Origin: Mycolicibacterium boenickei
GTDB lineage: Bacteria > Actinomycetota > Actinomycetes > Mycobacteriales > Mycobacteriaceae
DNA: 64,000 bases
Direction of reading: 5' to 3'
NCBI RefSeq assembly: GCF_010731295.1
Contig: NZ_AP022579.1
Location: forward strand, 5,828,001-5,892,000
Shown: in pieces, positions 30,166 through 37,560 of the stretch
Layout: each line of letters begins with the position of its first letter
How positions within the stretch are numbered: position 1 is the stretch's first letter
Position numbers and translations under genes: made by a program
Notes under the pieces: generated by a model
Seen by the model: the letters and a program-made list of their open reading frames with translations, nothing else
Databases searched by the model: none
What the model was told of the DNA's origin: nothing

Positions 30166-30888
30166 CGATTTCGCGAGCAGTCGCGATACGTGCATCTGCG
30201 AGACACCGACCCGCTCGGCGATCTGCGTCTGCGTCATGGATTCGAAGAACCGCAGGATCAACACCGTCCGCTCCCGCTCTGGAAGTTGAGCGAGCAACGG
30301 CCGCAGTGTTTCTCGATTGTCGATTCGATCCAGGCCGGCGTCCAGATCGCCGAGCGTGTCGACTATCGCGGGGGCATCTTCGTCGCCCCCGCCGCCGCTG
30401 TCGATCGACAGGGTGTTGTACGAGCTGCCCGCGACCAGACCCTCGATCACCTCTTCGCGGTCCATGTCGAGTTCCTCGGCGAGCTCCGAGGCGGTCGGGG
30501 CACGGCCCAGCCGCTGGGACAGCTCCGCAGTCGCCGCGCCGAGGCGCAGGTGCAGTTCCTTGAGCCGGCGCGGCACCTTCACCGACCAGCTGTTATCGCG
30601 GAAGTGGCGCCGGACCTCCCCCATGATCGTCGGCACCGCGAATGACACGAAGTCCGACCCGGCCTCGACATCGAACCGGTTTATCGCGTTGACGAGTCCG
30701 ACTCTGGCCACCTGGACCAGATCTTCACGCGGCTCACCGCGACCGTCGAATCGCCGCGCGATGTGGTCGGCGAGCGGCAGGCAGCGCTCGACGATCCGCT
30801 CGCGTTGACGTTCGCGAGCCGACGAGTCTTCGGACAGTCCGCTGAGTTCGCGAAACATCTCGCGAACGTCCGCATATTCCGACGTCAC
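30136..30888 (-). CDS. sigF: RNA polymerase sigma factor SigF
   Basis: 250-residue stress/stationary-phase sigma factor of the SigB/SigF type. Region 2 is [35 protein letters not shown] and [20 protein letters not shown]; region 3 is [12 protein letters not shown]; region 4 with the -35 HTH is [41 protein letters not shown]. The GTG start overlaps the rsbW stop as GTGA, the usual coupling of the sigma factor with its antagonist. Equivalent to Rv3286c. Many matches to its promoter consensus lie within 15 kb. Confidence 0.97.
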   Translation of the reverse strand: [250 protein letters not shown]

Positions 30889-31319
30889 CGCAGCAGGCTC
30901 GCTCGCCTCGTTGTCAGGGTGATTCCGAATACCTGGCCGGTGTCGGGCCCGTCACCGTCGGCGAAGGTCTTCACCTCGTCGGTCAGGGAACTCAGCACAT
31001 GCCAGCTGAAGCTGCCCGGCTCGACCACCGCGGCACCCGTACAGGTGGTGGAGGCGGTGATCACCACCGATTCCTCGTGCGGGTCGACGACCAACTGCAG
31101 GCTCGAATCCGGGACCGCGGCCCTGATCAGTGCGGTGCAGGCTTCGTCCACCGCCAATCGCAGATCGGCGACGACATCGAAATCAAGGTCCTCGAAGGCT
31201 GCGACCGCAGCGACGAGTGTGCGCACTACGGCCAGGTTCTCCAGCCTGGCCGCGACCCGAATCTCCACCGACCGATCCCCGCGGTGCAGCGGCTTGGGTT
31301 GGCCTTGTTCGTCGGCCAT
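30885..31319 (-). CDS. rsbW: Anti-sigma F factor RsbW (UsfX)
   Basis: 144-residue GHKL-type protein that binds and blocks SigF. Motifs are SVEIRVAARLENLAVVRTLV, LDFDVVADLRLAVDEACTALI (N-box region, where the usual Asn is missing, as in M. tuberculosis UsfX), SFSWHVLSSLTDEVKTF and GITLTTRRA. The ATG at 31319 follows GGAGGTG and matches the known length of 145; the frame is open 40 codons further. A SigF-type promoter lies 112 bases upstream, so the operon is autoregulated. usfY, next to this operon in M. tuberculosis, is not here but occurs as two copies nearby. Confidence 0.94.
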   Translation of the reverse strand: MADEQGQPKPLHRGDRSVEIRVAARLENLAVVRTLVAAVAAFEDLDFDVVADLRLAVDEACTALIRAAVPDSSLQLVVDPHEESVVITASTTCTGAAVVEPGSFSWHVLSSLTDEVKTFADGDGPDTGQVFGITLTTRRASLLR

Positions 31320-31431
31320 CTCACCTCCCGACATCTCGGATCGACAGTATTCCAGCTGGGACCCTCGTCTCACGAGACCTGCCGTTCCTTCCTGCGCCCT
31401 GACAGGGCCCCGCCTGGGACCCCCGCCAGGG

Positions 31432-31458
31432 ATGCCCATCGCGACGCAGCCCGAAACC
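31432..31458 (-). promoter_or_regulatory. SigF-type promoter of rsbW-sigF
   Basis: Minus strand: GGTTT (31454-31458), 16 bases, GGGCAT (31432-31437). It matches GGTTT-N15-17-GGGTAT with one change in the -10. It points at rsbW, 112 bases downstream, and supports autoregulation as known in other mycobacteria. Confidence 0.75.
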
Positions 31459-31485
31459 TGTGTTCGACGTGGGATTATCGACGAT

Positions 31486-32031
31486 ATGGATGCGGACCAC
31501 CCCGAGCTGGATCAGCCCTGGGACCAGACCGCGCGCCAGGAGACGGAAGCCGAACGGCTGGACCGCAACTGGAGCAGCCTGCTGCAGGAGCTGCGGGTGG
31601 TGCAGACGGGCGTTCAGTTGCTCACCGGCCTGCTGCTGACTTTGCCGTTCCAGGAGCGGTTCTCGATGCTCGACGAGCCCATGCGCGTCCTTTACCTCGT
31701 GACGGTGGCATGCTCCGCCGCGGCCACCGCACTGCTGGTCGCCCCGGTTGGCATGCACCGCATCCTGTTCCGCAGGCACCGGTTGAACCTTCTGGTCTCC
31801 GCCGCGCACCGGTGTGCATTCGTCGGGCTGGTGTTGCTCGGGCTCGCGATGGCCGGGGTGACCGAGTTGATCTTCGACACCGTGGCCGGGCGCCAAGCCG
31901 GGTTCGTCGCCGGGGCCGTCGCCCTGGTGACGTTCGTGGGTGTCTGGCTCGTGTTGCCGCTGGCGATGAGACTGGGGCATCCGATGTCGACCGGCGGCTC
32001 AGTCGAACTCGGCACGCAGCGCAGCCAATAG
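31486..32031 (+). CDS. DUF6328 family membrane protein
   Basis: 181 residues. An acidic N-terminus (MDADHPELDQPWDQTARQE) leads to LDRNWSSLLQELRVVQTGVQLLTGLLLTLPF, the DUF6328 hallmark, and four transmembrane helices. Function is unknown. ATG at 31486; the frame is open far upstream, but that would run through sigF and rsbW. Divergent from rsbW-sigF and overlapping the convergent F420-dependent oxidoreductase by 33 bases. I see no clear SigF promoter on this strand. Confidence 0.82.
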   Translation: MDADHPELDQPWDQTARQETEAERLDRNWSSLLQELRVVQTGVQLLTGLLLTLPFQERFSMLDEPMRVLYLVTVACSAAATALLVAPVGMHRILFRRHRLNLLVSAAHRCAFVGLVLLGLAMAGVTELIFDTVAGRQAGFVAGAVALVTFVGVWLVLPLAMRLGHPMSTGGSVELGTQRSQ

Positions 32032-32985
32032 CGGTCGTGCCGCCTGGTCGAGGAATCGCTGTTGGCCCTCGTCACCGATCTGAACAAGGGCGATATCGGT
32101 GAATCCCGCTTCGAGGTAAGGAGCCACGGCCGCGGCGATCGCGTCCAGGTCCGGCCCGCACGGGATGGCCGAGGCGACGTCCTCCCGGCGCACGTATCGG
32201 GTGGCCGCGGCGAAACCGGCGGGCGTCGGTAGGTCCGCGTTGACGGCCCAGCCGCCGCCGAACCAGCGGAACTGGTCATGGGCCCGCTCCACCGCGGCGT
32301 CCCGGTCTGGGTCCCAGCACACGGGCACCTGTCCGATCACCCGGCCCTCGGGCAGTACCCCGGTGGCCTGCCGACGCTGCTGCCAACCTTCGACGATGGC
32401 GCGGTCGGGTGCGACGTTGATCAGGTGGTCGGCCGCGACGGCGAGCTTCTCGACCGACTTCTCGCCGGTCATGGAGACGGCAATCGTCACCGGGACTTCC
32501 GGGACATCCCATAACCGCGCCGAGTCCACCTCATAGAACTCGCCTCTGAAGTCGATGAGGTCGCCGCTGAGCAGTTCGCGGATCAGCTTGATCGCCTCGG
32601 CCAGCATGTCGAGGCGGCGCTCGACGGTCGGCCAGCCCTGCCCCACGACGTGTTCGTTGAGGTTCTCCCCGCTGCCGAGGCCGAGGGTGAACCGGCCGTC
32701 GGCCAGGATCTGCACGGTGGCGGCCTGCTGGGCGACGATCGCCGGGTGGTACCTGATCGTCGGGCACGTCACGTACGAGTACAGCTGCACCTTCTCGGTG
32801 GCGTGCGCCACCGCGCCCAGTACGGGCCAGGCATTGGGCGCGTGCCCCTGGCTGGCCAGCCACGGGCTGTAGTGGTCACTGCTCACCTCGAAATCGAAGC
32901 CTGCCTGCTCTGCTGACACCGCGTAGTCGACGAGCTGCCGTGGGCCGCTCTGCTCGGTCATCAGGGTGTATCCGAATCTGGCCAT
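31999..32985 (-). CDS. F420-dependent LLM-class oxidoreductase (TIGR03557-like)
   Basis: 328-residue TIM-barrel enzyme of the luciferase-like family that uses coenzyme F420, similar to F420-dependent glucose-6-phosphate dehydrogenase relatives. Motifs are FEVSSDHYSPWLASQGHAPNAW, SYVTCPTIRYHPAIVAQQAATV, RFTLGLGSGENLNEHVVGQGWP and DHLINVAPD. The substrate is unknown. The ATG at 32985 is 9 bases after the -10 of a near-perfect SigF promoter, so it is probably leaderless and a stress gene. FbiB at the left edge belongs to the pathway that makes its cofactor. Confidence 0.9.
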   Translation of the reverse strand: MARFGYTLMTEQSGPRQLVDYAVSAEQAGFDFEVSSDHYSPWLASQGHAPNAWPVLGAVAHATEKVQLYSYVTCPTIRYHPAIVAQQAATVQILADGRFTLGLGSGENLNEHVVGQGWPTVERRLDMLAEAIKLIRELLSGDLIDFRGEFYEVDSARLWDVPEVPVTIAVSMTGEKSVEKLAVAADHLINVAPDRAIVEGWQQRRQATGVLPEGRVIGQVPVCWDPDRDAAVERAHDQFRWFGGGWAVNADLPTPAGFAAATRYVRREDVASAIPCGPDLDAIAAAVAPYLEAGFTDIALVQIGDEGQQRFLDQAARPLLAALRAEFD

Positions 32986-32994
32986 GGCGCTGGG

Positions 32995-33020
32995 ATACCC
33001 GTGCAGAATGCCGCGAAACT
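32995..33020 (-). promoter_or_regulatory. SigF-type promoter of the F420-dependent oxidoreductase
   Basis: Minus strand: AGTTT (33016-33020), 15 bases, GGGTAT (32995-33000), a perfect -10. The start codon follows after 9 bases. A GGGTAT also faces the opposite gene (33021-33026), but without a matching -35. Confidence 0.8.
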
Positions 33021-33035
33021 GGGTATGCGAACGCC

Positions 33036-33380
33036 ATGACCGAATCACAGACTCTGCAGACAGAGCACACCGGCGAGCGGCGGATGAGGATCTCGATCAC
33101 CTGGGTTCTGGTGGTGTTGACCATTCCCGCGGCGGTCGTGGTGTTCCTCTACGGCATGGGGGCGGTGATGGGCATGGCCGGGTGTACCGGCGACGTGTGT
33201 GCGAGCAAAGGGCCGGGAGAATTCTGGTTCGGGATCCTGTTCTACGGCGCGCCTGTGGTACCTGTGGTCACGATCGCCGTATCGATCTTCACCTCGCGGA
33301 TGCGTTACGGCATCCTGGTTCCGATTGCCGGATTGGCATTGTTGGCAATCGATTTCGCGGTTCTCGCGCTCACTTTCTGA
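33036..33380 (+). CDS. Small membrane protein
   Basis: 114 residues with three hydrophobic segments: WVLVVLTIPAAVVVFLYGMG, WFGILFYGAPVVPVVTIAVSIF and YGILVPIAGLALLAIDFAVLAL. Between the first two lies a short loop with two cysteines (GCTGDVCASKGPGE), probably outside the membrane. I do not recognise a family. ATG at 33036, which lies 9 bases after GGGTAT (33021-33026), the same spacing as in the SigF-type genes nearby, though no -35 is visible. A terminator follows. Confidence 0.7.
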   Translation: MTESQTLQTEHTGERRMRISITWVLVVLTIPAAVVVFLYGMGAVMGMAGCTGDVCASKGPGEFWFGILFYGAPVVPVVTIAVSIFTSRMRYGILVPIAGLALLAIDFAVLALTF

Positions 33381-33405
33381 GCCCGGACCCCACCGCGAGA
33401 CAGGG

Positions 33406-33428
33406 ACCCGGCCGCACAGCGGCCGGGT
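33406..33428 (+). terminator. Stem-loop after the small membrane protein gene
   Basis: ACCCGGCCGC and its complement (10-base arms, 33406-33415 and 33419-33428) around ACA. It lies between two convergent genes and may serve both. Confidence 0.7.
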
Positions 33429-33443
33429 CGCTCGGCGCGGACC

Positions 33444-33752
33444 TCAGCTGCTCGGCCGCTGCCGCATCACGCCGGGATGATCGGTGTACCAGCGGTCCTC
33501 GATACGCCGCACCCTCATGTGTTCCAGGGCCAGCCACATCGATCCGATGACGAATCCCGCCGCAGACAGCGTGCCCACGGTCAGGCCGACATCGGAGTGG
33601 CCGGTGGCGAACGCCGCCAGGGTGCCGACGAACAGCACCAATCCCACCAGGATCAGTACCAGCGCAGGCATGATGACGTTGTCCTTCATCGACTCGCCGG
33701 CATGCGGCCGGGTTGTCCGAGCGTGATCAACTGGATCTTTTGGGCCGTGCAT
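33444..33752 (-). CDS. UsfY-like membrane protein, copy 1
   Basis: 102 residues. DPVDHARTTRPHAGESMKDN at the N-terminus is the UsfY hallmark; two transmembrane helices follow (PALVLILVGLVLFVGTLAAFA and TVGTLSAAGFVIGSMWLAL), then HMRVRRIEDRWYTDHPGV. UsfY is encoded beside rsbW-sigF in M. tuberculosis and its function is unknown. A second copy at 45770-46078 has the same length and a closely similar sequence. The ATG at 33752 (MHGPKDPVDH) follows AAGGAG; the frame is open 14 codons further. Confidence 0.78.
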   Translation of the reverse strand: MHGPKDPVDHARTTRPHAGESMKDNVIMPALVLILVGLVLFVGTLAAFATGHSDVGLTVGTLSAAGFVIGSMWLALEHMRVRRIEDRWYTDHPGVMRQRPSS

Positions 33753-33900
33753 GGCTGCTCCTTCCCGCCACTTCTCGCCCCACCTGCCGTGCATGGGCTG
33801 ACTCCACGGTAGAACTCCTGAGCTCCTCTGGCGAGGAAAACACCATGATCATCTGCAGTAGCTCTCTCCGCGCTTCCGCGAAATGCCCTGAGCAGGGCAT

Positions 33901-33926
33901 ACGGCCCCGCCATGCGGCGGGGCCGT
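33901..33926 (-). terminator. Stem-loop terminator after the DUF7218-like gene
   Basis: ACGGCCCCGCC and its complement (11-base perfect arms, loop ATGC), 26 bases beyond the stop of the minus-strand gene ending at 33953. Confidence 0.8.
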
Positions 33927-33952
33927 GAGCGAGGCCGTCCCGGACCGGGCAA

Positions 33953-34210
33953 TCAGTGGTTCCTGAGCATCCCGATCAGTTCGCGCTTGTTCTTGTCGGA
34001 ATATCCTTTGATCCCAAGCTCTTTCGCCCGGCCACGAAGATCGTCGACGGTCCAGTCGTCGTAGGAACCGGACTCGCCGCCCGCGCGGCCGACACTCGAA
34101 CGGCCTCTGGCGGCCGCGGCGTTGGAGATCCGCGCTGCTTTCTCCTTCGAATTGCCTTCGTCGCGCAGCTCCTCGTAGAGCTTCTCGTCCTTGATCGACG
34201 GATTGGGCAT
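33953..34210 (-). CDS. Small stress-type protein with Rho-N/SAP-like C-terminal motif (DUF7218-like)
   Basis: 85 residues. The N-terminal half, NPSIKDEKLYEELRDEGNSK and AARISNAAAARGR, resembles DUF7218. The C-terminal half, DDWTVDDLRGRAKELGIKGY then KRELIGMLRNH, is a helix-extended-helix motif as in Rho-N and SAP domains, which bind nucleic acid. Start at 34210 behind AAGGAGGA. It is the last gene of a three-gene minus-strand unit (77-residue protein, DUF6131, this gene) under a SigF-type promoter at 34638. A role in nucleic acid protection is only a guess. Confidence 0.75.
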   Translation of the reverse strand: MPNPSIKDEKLYEELRDEGNSKEKAARISNAAAARGRSSVGRAGGESGSYDDWTVDDLRGRAKELGIKGYSDKNKRELIGMLRNH

Positions 34211-34230
34211 CAGTTCCTCCTTCGTTGTGA

Positions 34231-34386
34231 TCAGTACCAGCTGCGCCGCCCGGCGACCGGCCGTCCGATGGCGCCGAGCAACCAGAACACGCCGCCGATG
34301 ACCAGCAAGATCACGCCGATCACCCACAGCAGGTAGATGTTGAAGAGCAAGCCGAGGATGAGCAGAATTGCCCCGAGAACAATCAT
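34231..34386 (-). CDS. DUF6131 family small membrane protein (51 residues)
   Basis: Encodes 51 residues, starting MIVLGAILLILGLLFNIYLL and ending GRPVAGRRSWY: two short transmembrane helices and a basic tail. This is the pattern of DUF6131, a mycobacterial/actinobacterial family of unknown role, often near stress genes. It starts 7 bases after the stop of the 77-residue gene and ends 20 bases before the DUF7218-like start, so one operon is likely. It is easily missed because of its size. Confidence 0.75.
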   Translation of the reverse strand: MIVLGAILLILGLLFNIYLLWVIGVILLVIGGVFWLLGAIGRPVAGRRSWY

Positions 34387-34393
34387 GGCAACC

Positions 34394-34627
34394 TCAATTC
34401 ACCGCGGCGACGGGAACCATCGCGCTGGGTTGTGGCAAACGACACTCGTCCACCTTCGGATTGACGCCCGCATAGTTGAGCGGGCCGGCGAGGACCGTCA
34501 GCGCTATGGCGCCTGCGGTCGCGCAGTTAGCTGATCCACCATGGAAATAGTCGCGCTGCCAGGCCGCCACCACCCCGATGATCAGCCAGATGAGCACGAG
34601 TGTTCCAAACAATCCACCAAGTCTCAT
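34394..34627 (-). CDS. Small membrane protein, first gene of a SigF-type operon
   Basis: 77 residues: one transmembrane helix at the N-terminus (GLFGTLVLIWLIIGVVAAW), then a hydrophobic stretch (NCATAGAIALTVLAGPLNYAG) and a second cysteine in VDECRLPQP. No family recognised. The ATG at 34627 is 10 bases after the -10 of a SigF-type promoter, so it is probably leaderless. It heads the operon with the DUF6131 and DUF7218-like genes. Confidence 0.72.
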   Translation of the reverse strand: MRLGGLFGTLVLIWLIIGVVAAWQRDYFHGGSANCATAGAIALTVLAGPLNYAGVNPKVDECRLPQPSAMVPVAAVN

Positions 34628-34637
34628 GGCATGCGAT

Positions 34638-34663
34638 GTACCCGGCTGACGCGCGGGTCAAAC
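34638..34663 (-). promoter_or_regulatory. SigF-type promoter of the three-gene small-protein operon
   Basis: Minus strand: GTTT (34660-34663), 16 bases, GGGTAC (34638-34643); the start codon is 10 bases beyond. The -35 falls inside the 3' end of the MFS gene. Confidence 0.75.
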
Positions 34664-35932
34664 ATTCGGGCAAACCTGGCGTTTCGGTTGGTCGGTGATC
34701 CAGCGGGCGGCCAGCAGTCCGGAGCCGGCGGTGAGCATTGCCGCGGCCACCACCGTGGCGTTGAGGTTGACGGCGTCGGCCAGCACGCCGGCGACCAGTG
34801 CGCCCGCCGCATAGCCGATGTCACGCCAGAACCGGTAGGCGCCCAGGGCATTGGCACGCCAGGACGGGTGGGCGTGGTCGGAGATCGACGCGATCAGTGC
34901 CGGATAGACCATCGCGGTACCGATACCCAGCGCGGTGGCCGAGGCGATGCCTGCCGCCAGGGGCCAGCTGAGCAATGCCAGGGCGAGCACGAATCCCAGC
35001 GACTGGACCAGCATGCCCCAGACGATCAGTGGTTTGCGCCCGATCCGATCGGCCAGGTGGCCGGTGGGGATCTGTCCAAGCCCCCACAGCAACGGGTATA
35101 GCCCCTTGATCAGCCCCACCGCGGCCAGGCCCAGGCCGTGGTCGATGAACAGCAGCGGGAACACACCCCAGGTGAGGCCATCGTTGAGGTTGTTGATCAG
35201 CCCGGCCTGGCTGGCCCCGCGTAACCGCCGATCGGTCCACGACGTCGTCGCGAAGGTTCTCCAGAATCCTTGCGGGTCACCGTGTTCGGGGTGCGGGTGC
35301 TGCGACAGCTCGAGTGCGACGTGGGCCGCCGTGTCGCGGACGATCAGCGACAGGCCCAAGCCGGCGACGACGAACACCACCCCGATCAGTTCGGGTACGG
35401 GCCGCAGTCCGTAGACCGTCGCCAGATAGCCGGTCAGCAGAGCCGTGACACCCACCGCGGCGTAGCCTGCCGCCTCGTTCAGGCCGGTGGCCAGCCCACG
35501 CCGTTGCGGGCCGACCAGATCGATCTTCATGTTGACCGTCATCGACCAGGTCAGGCCCTGGTTGAGCCCGAGCAGCACGTTCGCACCGATGATCCACCAC
35601 CACGACGAACCCCAGGCCAGCATGAACGGCACCGGGACACCGACCGCCCAACCGGCCAGCAACAACTGCTTGCGGGTGAACCGCGCGGTGAGCGCGCCGG
35701 CGGCGAGGTTGGTCAGCGCCTTGGTCAGGCCGAAGGCGATGATGAACGCGAAGACCGCGAGATCGTTGGTCAGGCCGAATACGTCGGTGCCGATCACGGG
35801 CACCGTGGTGCGTTCCAGGCCGACAAGACCGCCGACGCAGACGTTGACGATCACCAAAAAGCTGAATTGCAGCCAGTTTTCGCGCAGCCCGAGCCGTACC
35901 TGCCTGTGCCCGGAATGGATGGTGTCGGTCAT
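34658..35932 (-). CDS. Major facilitator superfamily transporter
   Basis: 424 residues with about 12 transmembrane helices. The MFS loop 2-3 motif is weak (GALTARFTRKQLLLAG), while the repeat in the second half is clear (GHLADRIGRKPLIVWG). N-domain features include NQGLTWSMTVNMKIDLVGP and RRGLATGLNEAAGYAAVG. The substrate is unknown; it is divergent from an ArsR-rhodanese regulator with a palindromic operator between them, so a toxic metal, metalloid or sulfur compound is possible. The start at 35932 (MTDTIHSGH) is preferred over an ATG 18 codons further upstream. Confidence 0.88.
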   Translation of the reverse strand: MTDTIHSGHRQVRLGLRENWLQFSFLVIVNVCVGGLVGLERTTVPVIGTDVFGLTNDLAVFAFIIAFGLTKALTNLAAGALTARFTRKQLLLAGWAVGVPVPFMLAWGSSWWWIIGANVLLGLNQGLTWSMTVNMKIDLVGPQRRGLATGLNEAAGYAAVGVTALLTGYLATVYGLRPVPELIGVVFVVAGLGLSLIVRDTAAHVALELSQHPHPEHGDPQGFWRTFATTSWTDRRLRGASQAGLINNLNDGLTWGVFPLLFIDHGLGLAAVGLIKGLYPLLWGLGQIPTGHLADRIGRKPLIVWGMLVQSLGFVLALALLSWPLAAGIASATALGIGTAMVYPALIASISDHAHPSWRANALGAYRFWRDIGYAAGALVAGVLADAVNLNATVVAAAMLTAGSGLLAARWITDQPKRQVCPNV

Positions 35933-36005
35933 CGCATGCCCGTACCCGTTCTCCTGACCCGACGCCGCGCCGAGCCGTGGCGGCATCCTGAGTCCGAGGC
36001 TACAC

Positions 36006-36027
36006 TATTCCATGGAAAGGTGGAATA
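36006..36027. promoter_or_regulatory. ArsR-type operator between the MFS gene and the ArsR-rhodanese gene
   Basis: TATTCCA (36006-36012) and TGGAATA (36021-36027) are a perfect 7-base inverted repeat with 8 bases between. It covers the ribosome site of the regulator gene (AAGGTGG) and probably the promoters of both divergent genes. Confidence 0.7.
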
Positions 36028-36737
36028 TGCAGGTAAGGGAGAAATCACCGGCGAAGCTACGGCTCTACGAAGCCTTCGCCGCATCCGGCAAGGCACTGTC
36101 GAACCCGTCGCGGCTGGAACTACTCGACCTGCTGAGCCAAGGTGAGCGCACCGTCGATTCCCTGGCCAGGGCCGCCGGGCTGAATCTGACCACCGCGTCC
36201 GCGCATCTACAGACCCTCAAACAGGCCGGATTCGTCGCCACCCGACGCAGCGGGGCCAGGATCTACTACCGGCTCTCGGGCGATGACGTGGCGGAACTGT
36301 TCGCGCTGTTGCGCAAGGTCGCCGAGGCCCACCAGCCCGGGGTGCCCGCGGCCCGGGACGGCTACCTGCTGTCCGGCAATCCCGAGAGCGCGGTGATCGG
36401 GACGATCGATCGGGATCAGCTTCCCGAGCGAGTCGCCGGCGGCGCCGTGATTCTCGATGTCCGGCCGGCCGAGGAATACCGGGCGGGACACATACCCGGC
36501 GCCGTGTCGATCCCGGTCGACGAACTCGGCGAGCGCATCGGTGAACTGCCCACCGACACGGACATCGTGGTGTATTGCCGCGGCGAATACTGCGTCTTCG
36601 CCTACGACGCCGTGCGGCTGCTCTCCGAACACGGCCGCCGGCCGATCCGGCTGAACGACGGCATGCTCGAATGGCGCCTCGCGCAGCTGCCGGTGACTGT
36701 CGCGCCCGACCAGGATCTCGACGCCCAGCATCGGTAA
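36027..36737 (+). CDS. ArsR family regulator fused to a rhodanese domain
   Basis: 236 residues. A winged HTH (SNPSRLELLDLLSQGERTVDSL, AAGLNLTTASAHLQTLKQAGFVATRR) fills residues 20-90, and a rhodanese domain (VILDVRPAEEYRAGHIPGAV, active-site loop VVYCRGEYCVFAYDAVRLL) fills about 125-225. The rhodanese cysteine could sense persulfide or an electrophile and so control DNA binding; this is inferred from the fusion. I start at ATG 36027 because AGGTGG precedes it; ATG 36012 is also in frame. The operator overlaps this region, so autoregulation is likely, together with control of the divergent MFS pump. Confidence 0.88.
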   Translation: MQVREKSPAKLRLYEAFAASGKALSNPSRLELLDLLSQGERTVDSLARAAGLNLTTASAHLQTLKQAGFVATRRSGARIYYRLSGDDVAELFALLRKVAEAHQPGVPAARDGYLLSGNPESAVIGTIDRDQLPERVAGGAVILDVRPAEEYRAGHIPGAVSIPVDELGERIGELPTDTDIVVYCRGEYCVFAYDAVRLLSEHGRRPIRLNDGMLEWRLAQLPVTVAPDQDLDAQHR

Positions 36738-36750
36738 GCGTAGACTTACC
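36733..36750. promoter_or_regulatory. Palindromic operator before the second ArsR gene
   Basis: GGTAAG and CTTACC (6-base perfect arms, 6 bases apart) overlap the stop of the ArsR-rhodanese gene and end 4 bases before the GTG of the next ArsR gene. A probable autoregulatory site; TAGACT inside it could be a -10. Confidence 0.6.
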
Positions 36751-36754
36751 GTTC

Positions 36755-37075
36755 GTGGTGACTTACCCAGTGAGCGATCCATGGGCCGCCCTGGCCGATG
36801 GCAGCCGGCGGGCGATCATCAGACGGTTGGCGGCGGGACCCATGGCAGTGGGCGAATTGGCCCGCGAACTCCCGATCAGCCGACCGGCGGTCTCGCAACA
36901 CCTTAAGGTACTGAAATGCGCTGGGCTGGTTGGGGATCGGGCCGACGGAACACGGCGCGTCTACCACGTCGACCCGGACGGCATGGCGGCGCTTCGGGCC
37001 GAGCTGGACAGCTTTTGGGGCCAGGCGTTGGACGCCTACAAGAACATCGTCGAGCAGGAGGGACAGCCGCAATGA
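36755..37075 (+). CDS. ArsR family transcriptional regulator
   Basis: 106 residues of the small winged-HTH type paired with AHSA1 proteins: DPWAALADGSRRAIIRRLAAGPMAVGELA, then ISRPAVSQHLKVLKCAGLV and GTRRVYHVDPDGMAALRAEL. No metal-binding cysteine motif is seen. Start at GTG 36755 (a second GTG follows at once), probably leaderless. The stop overlaps the AHSA1 gene as ATGA. It leads a three-gene unit (ArsR, AHSA1, maleylpyruvate isomerase-like) with its own palindrome. Confidence 0.88.
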   Translation: MVTYPVSDPWAALADGSRRAIIRRLAAGPMAVGELARELPISRPAVSQHLKVLKCAGLVGDRADGTRRVYHVDPDGMAALRAELDSFWGQALDAYKNIVEQEGQPQ

Positions 37076-37560
37076 TGCCCGCAGAGGTCGAACCCATCCG
37101 CAAGAGCGTCGTCGTCAACGCAGCGGTGGACCGCGCGTTCGCGGTGTTCATCGACCGGTTCGACGCGATCAAACCCCGCGAACACAACCTGCTCGCCGTG
37201 CCGATCGTGCAGACGGTCTTCGAACCGCGCGTCGGCGGCCACATATACGACGTCGGTACCGATGGCAGTCGGTGCGAATGGGCGCGGGTCCTGGCCTATG
37301 ACCCGCCGACACGGGTCGTCTTCTCGTGGGACATCGGACCGACCTGGCAGATCGAATCCGACCCGAGTCGCACGAGCGAGGTGGAGGTCCGGTTCATCGC
37401 CGAGGGGGCCGATCGCACCCGGGTGGAGCTTGAGCACCGACACCTCGAGCGCCACGGCGAAGGCTGGCGTTCCGTGGCCGACGGCGTCGGCGGCGATGCC
37501 GGATGGCCGCTGTACCTCGACCGCTTCCTCGACGTGGTCGCGCAGGAGACCGTGCGATGA
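37072..37560 (+). CDS. AHSA1/SRPBCC family protein
   Basis: 162 residues of the START-like helix-grip fold: IRKSVVVNAAVDRAFAVFIDRFD, FEPRVGGHIYDVGTDGSRCEWARVLAYDPPTRVVFSWDI, and a last helix GWPLYLDRFLDVVAQE. Such proteins bind small hydrophobic molecules; pairs with this type of ArsR regulator are common. The ligand is unknown. It overlaps the neighbour on each side by 4 bases, so the three genes are tightly coupled. Confidence 0.88.
   Translation: MMPAEVEPIRKSVVVNAAVDRAFAVFIDRFDAIKPREHNLLAVPIVQTVFEPRVGGHIYDVGTDGSRCEWARVLAYDPPTRVVFSWDIGPTWQIESDPSRTSEVEVRFIAEGADRTRVELEHRHLERHGEGWRSVADGVGGDAGWPLYLDRFLDVVAQETVR

Noticed and set aside
33001..33026. GGGTAT before the small membrane protein at 33036 as a full SigF promoter
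   Set aside because: The -10 and its 9-base spacing to the ATG fit, but there is no GTTT at 15-17 bases upstream. Kept only as a note.
33801..33841. GTTTT...GGAG on the minus strand as a SigF promoter for UsfY copy 1
   Set aside because: The -10 would be GGAGTT or CAGGAG, too far from GGGTAT.
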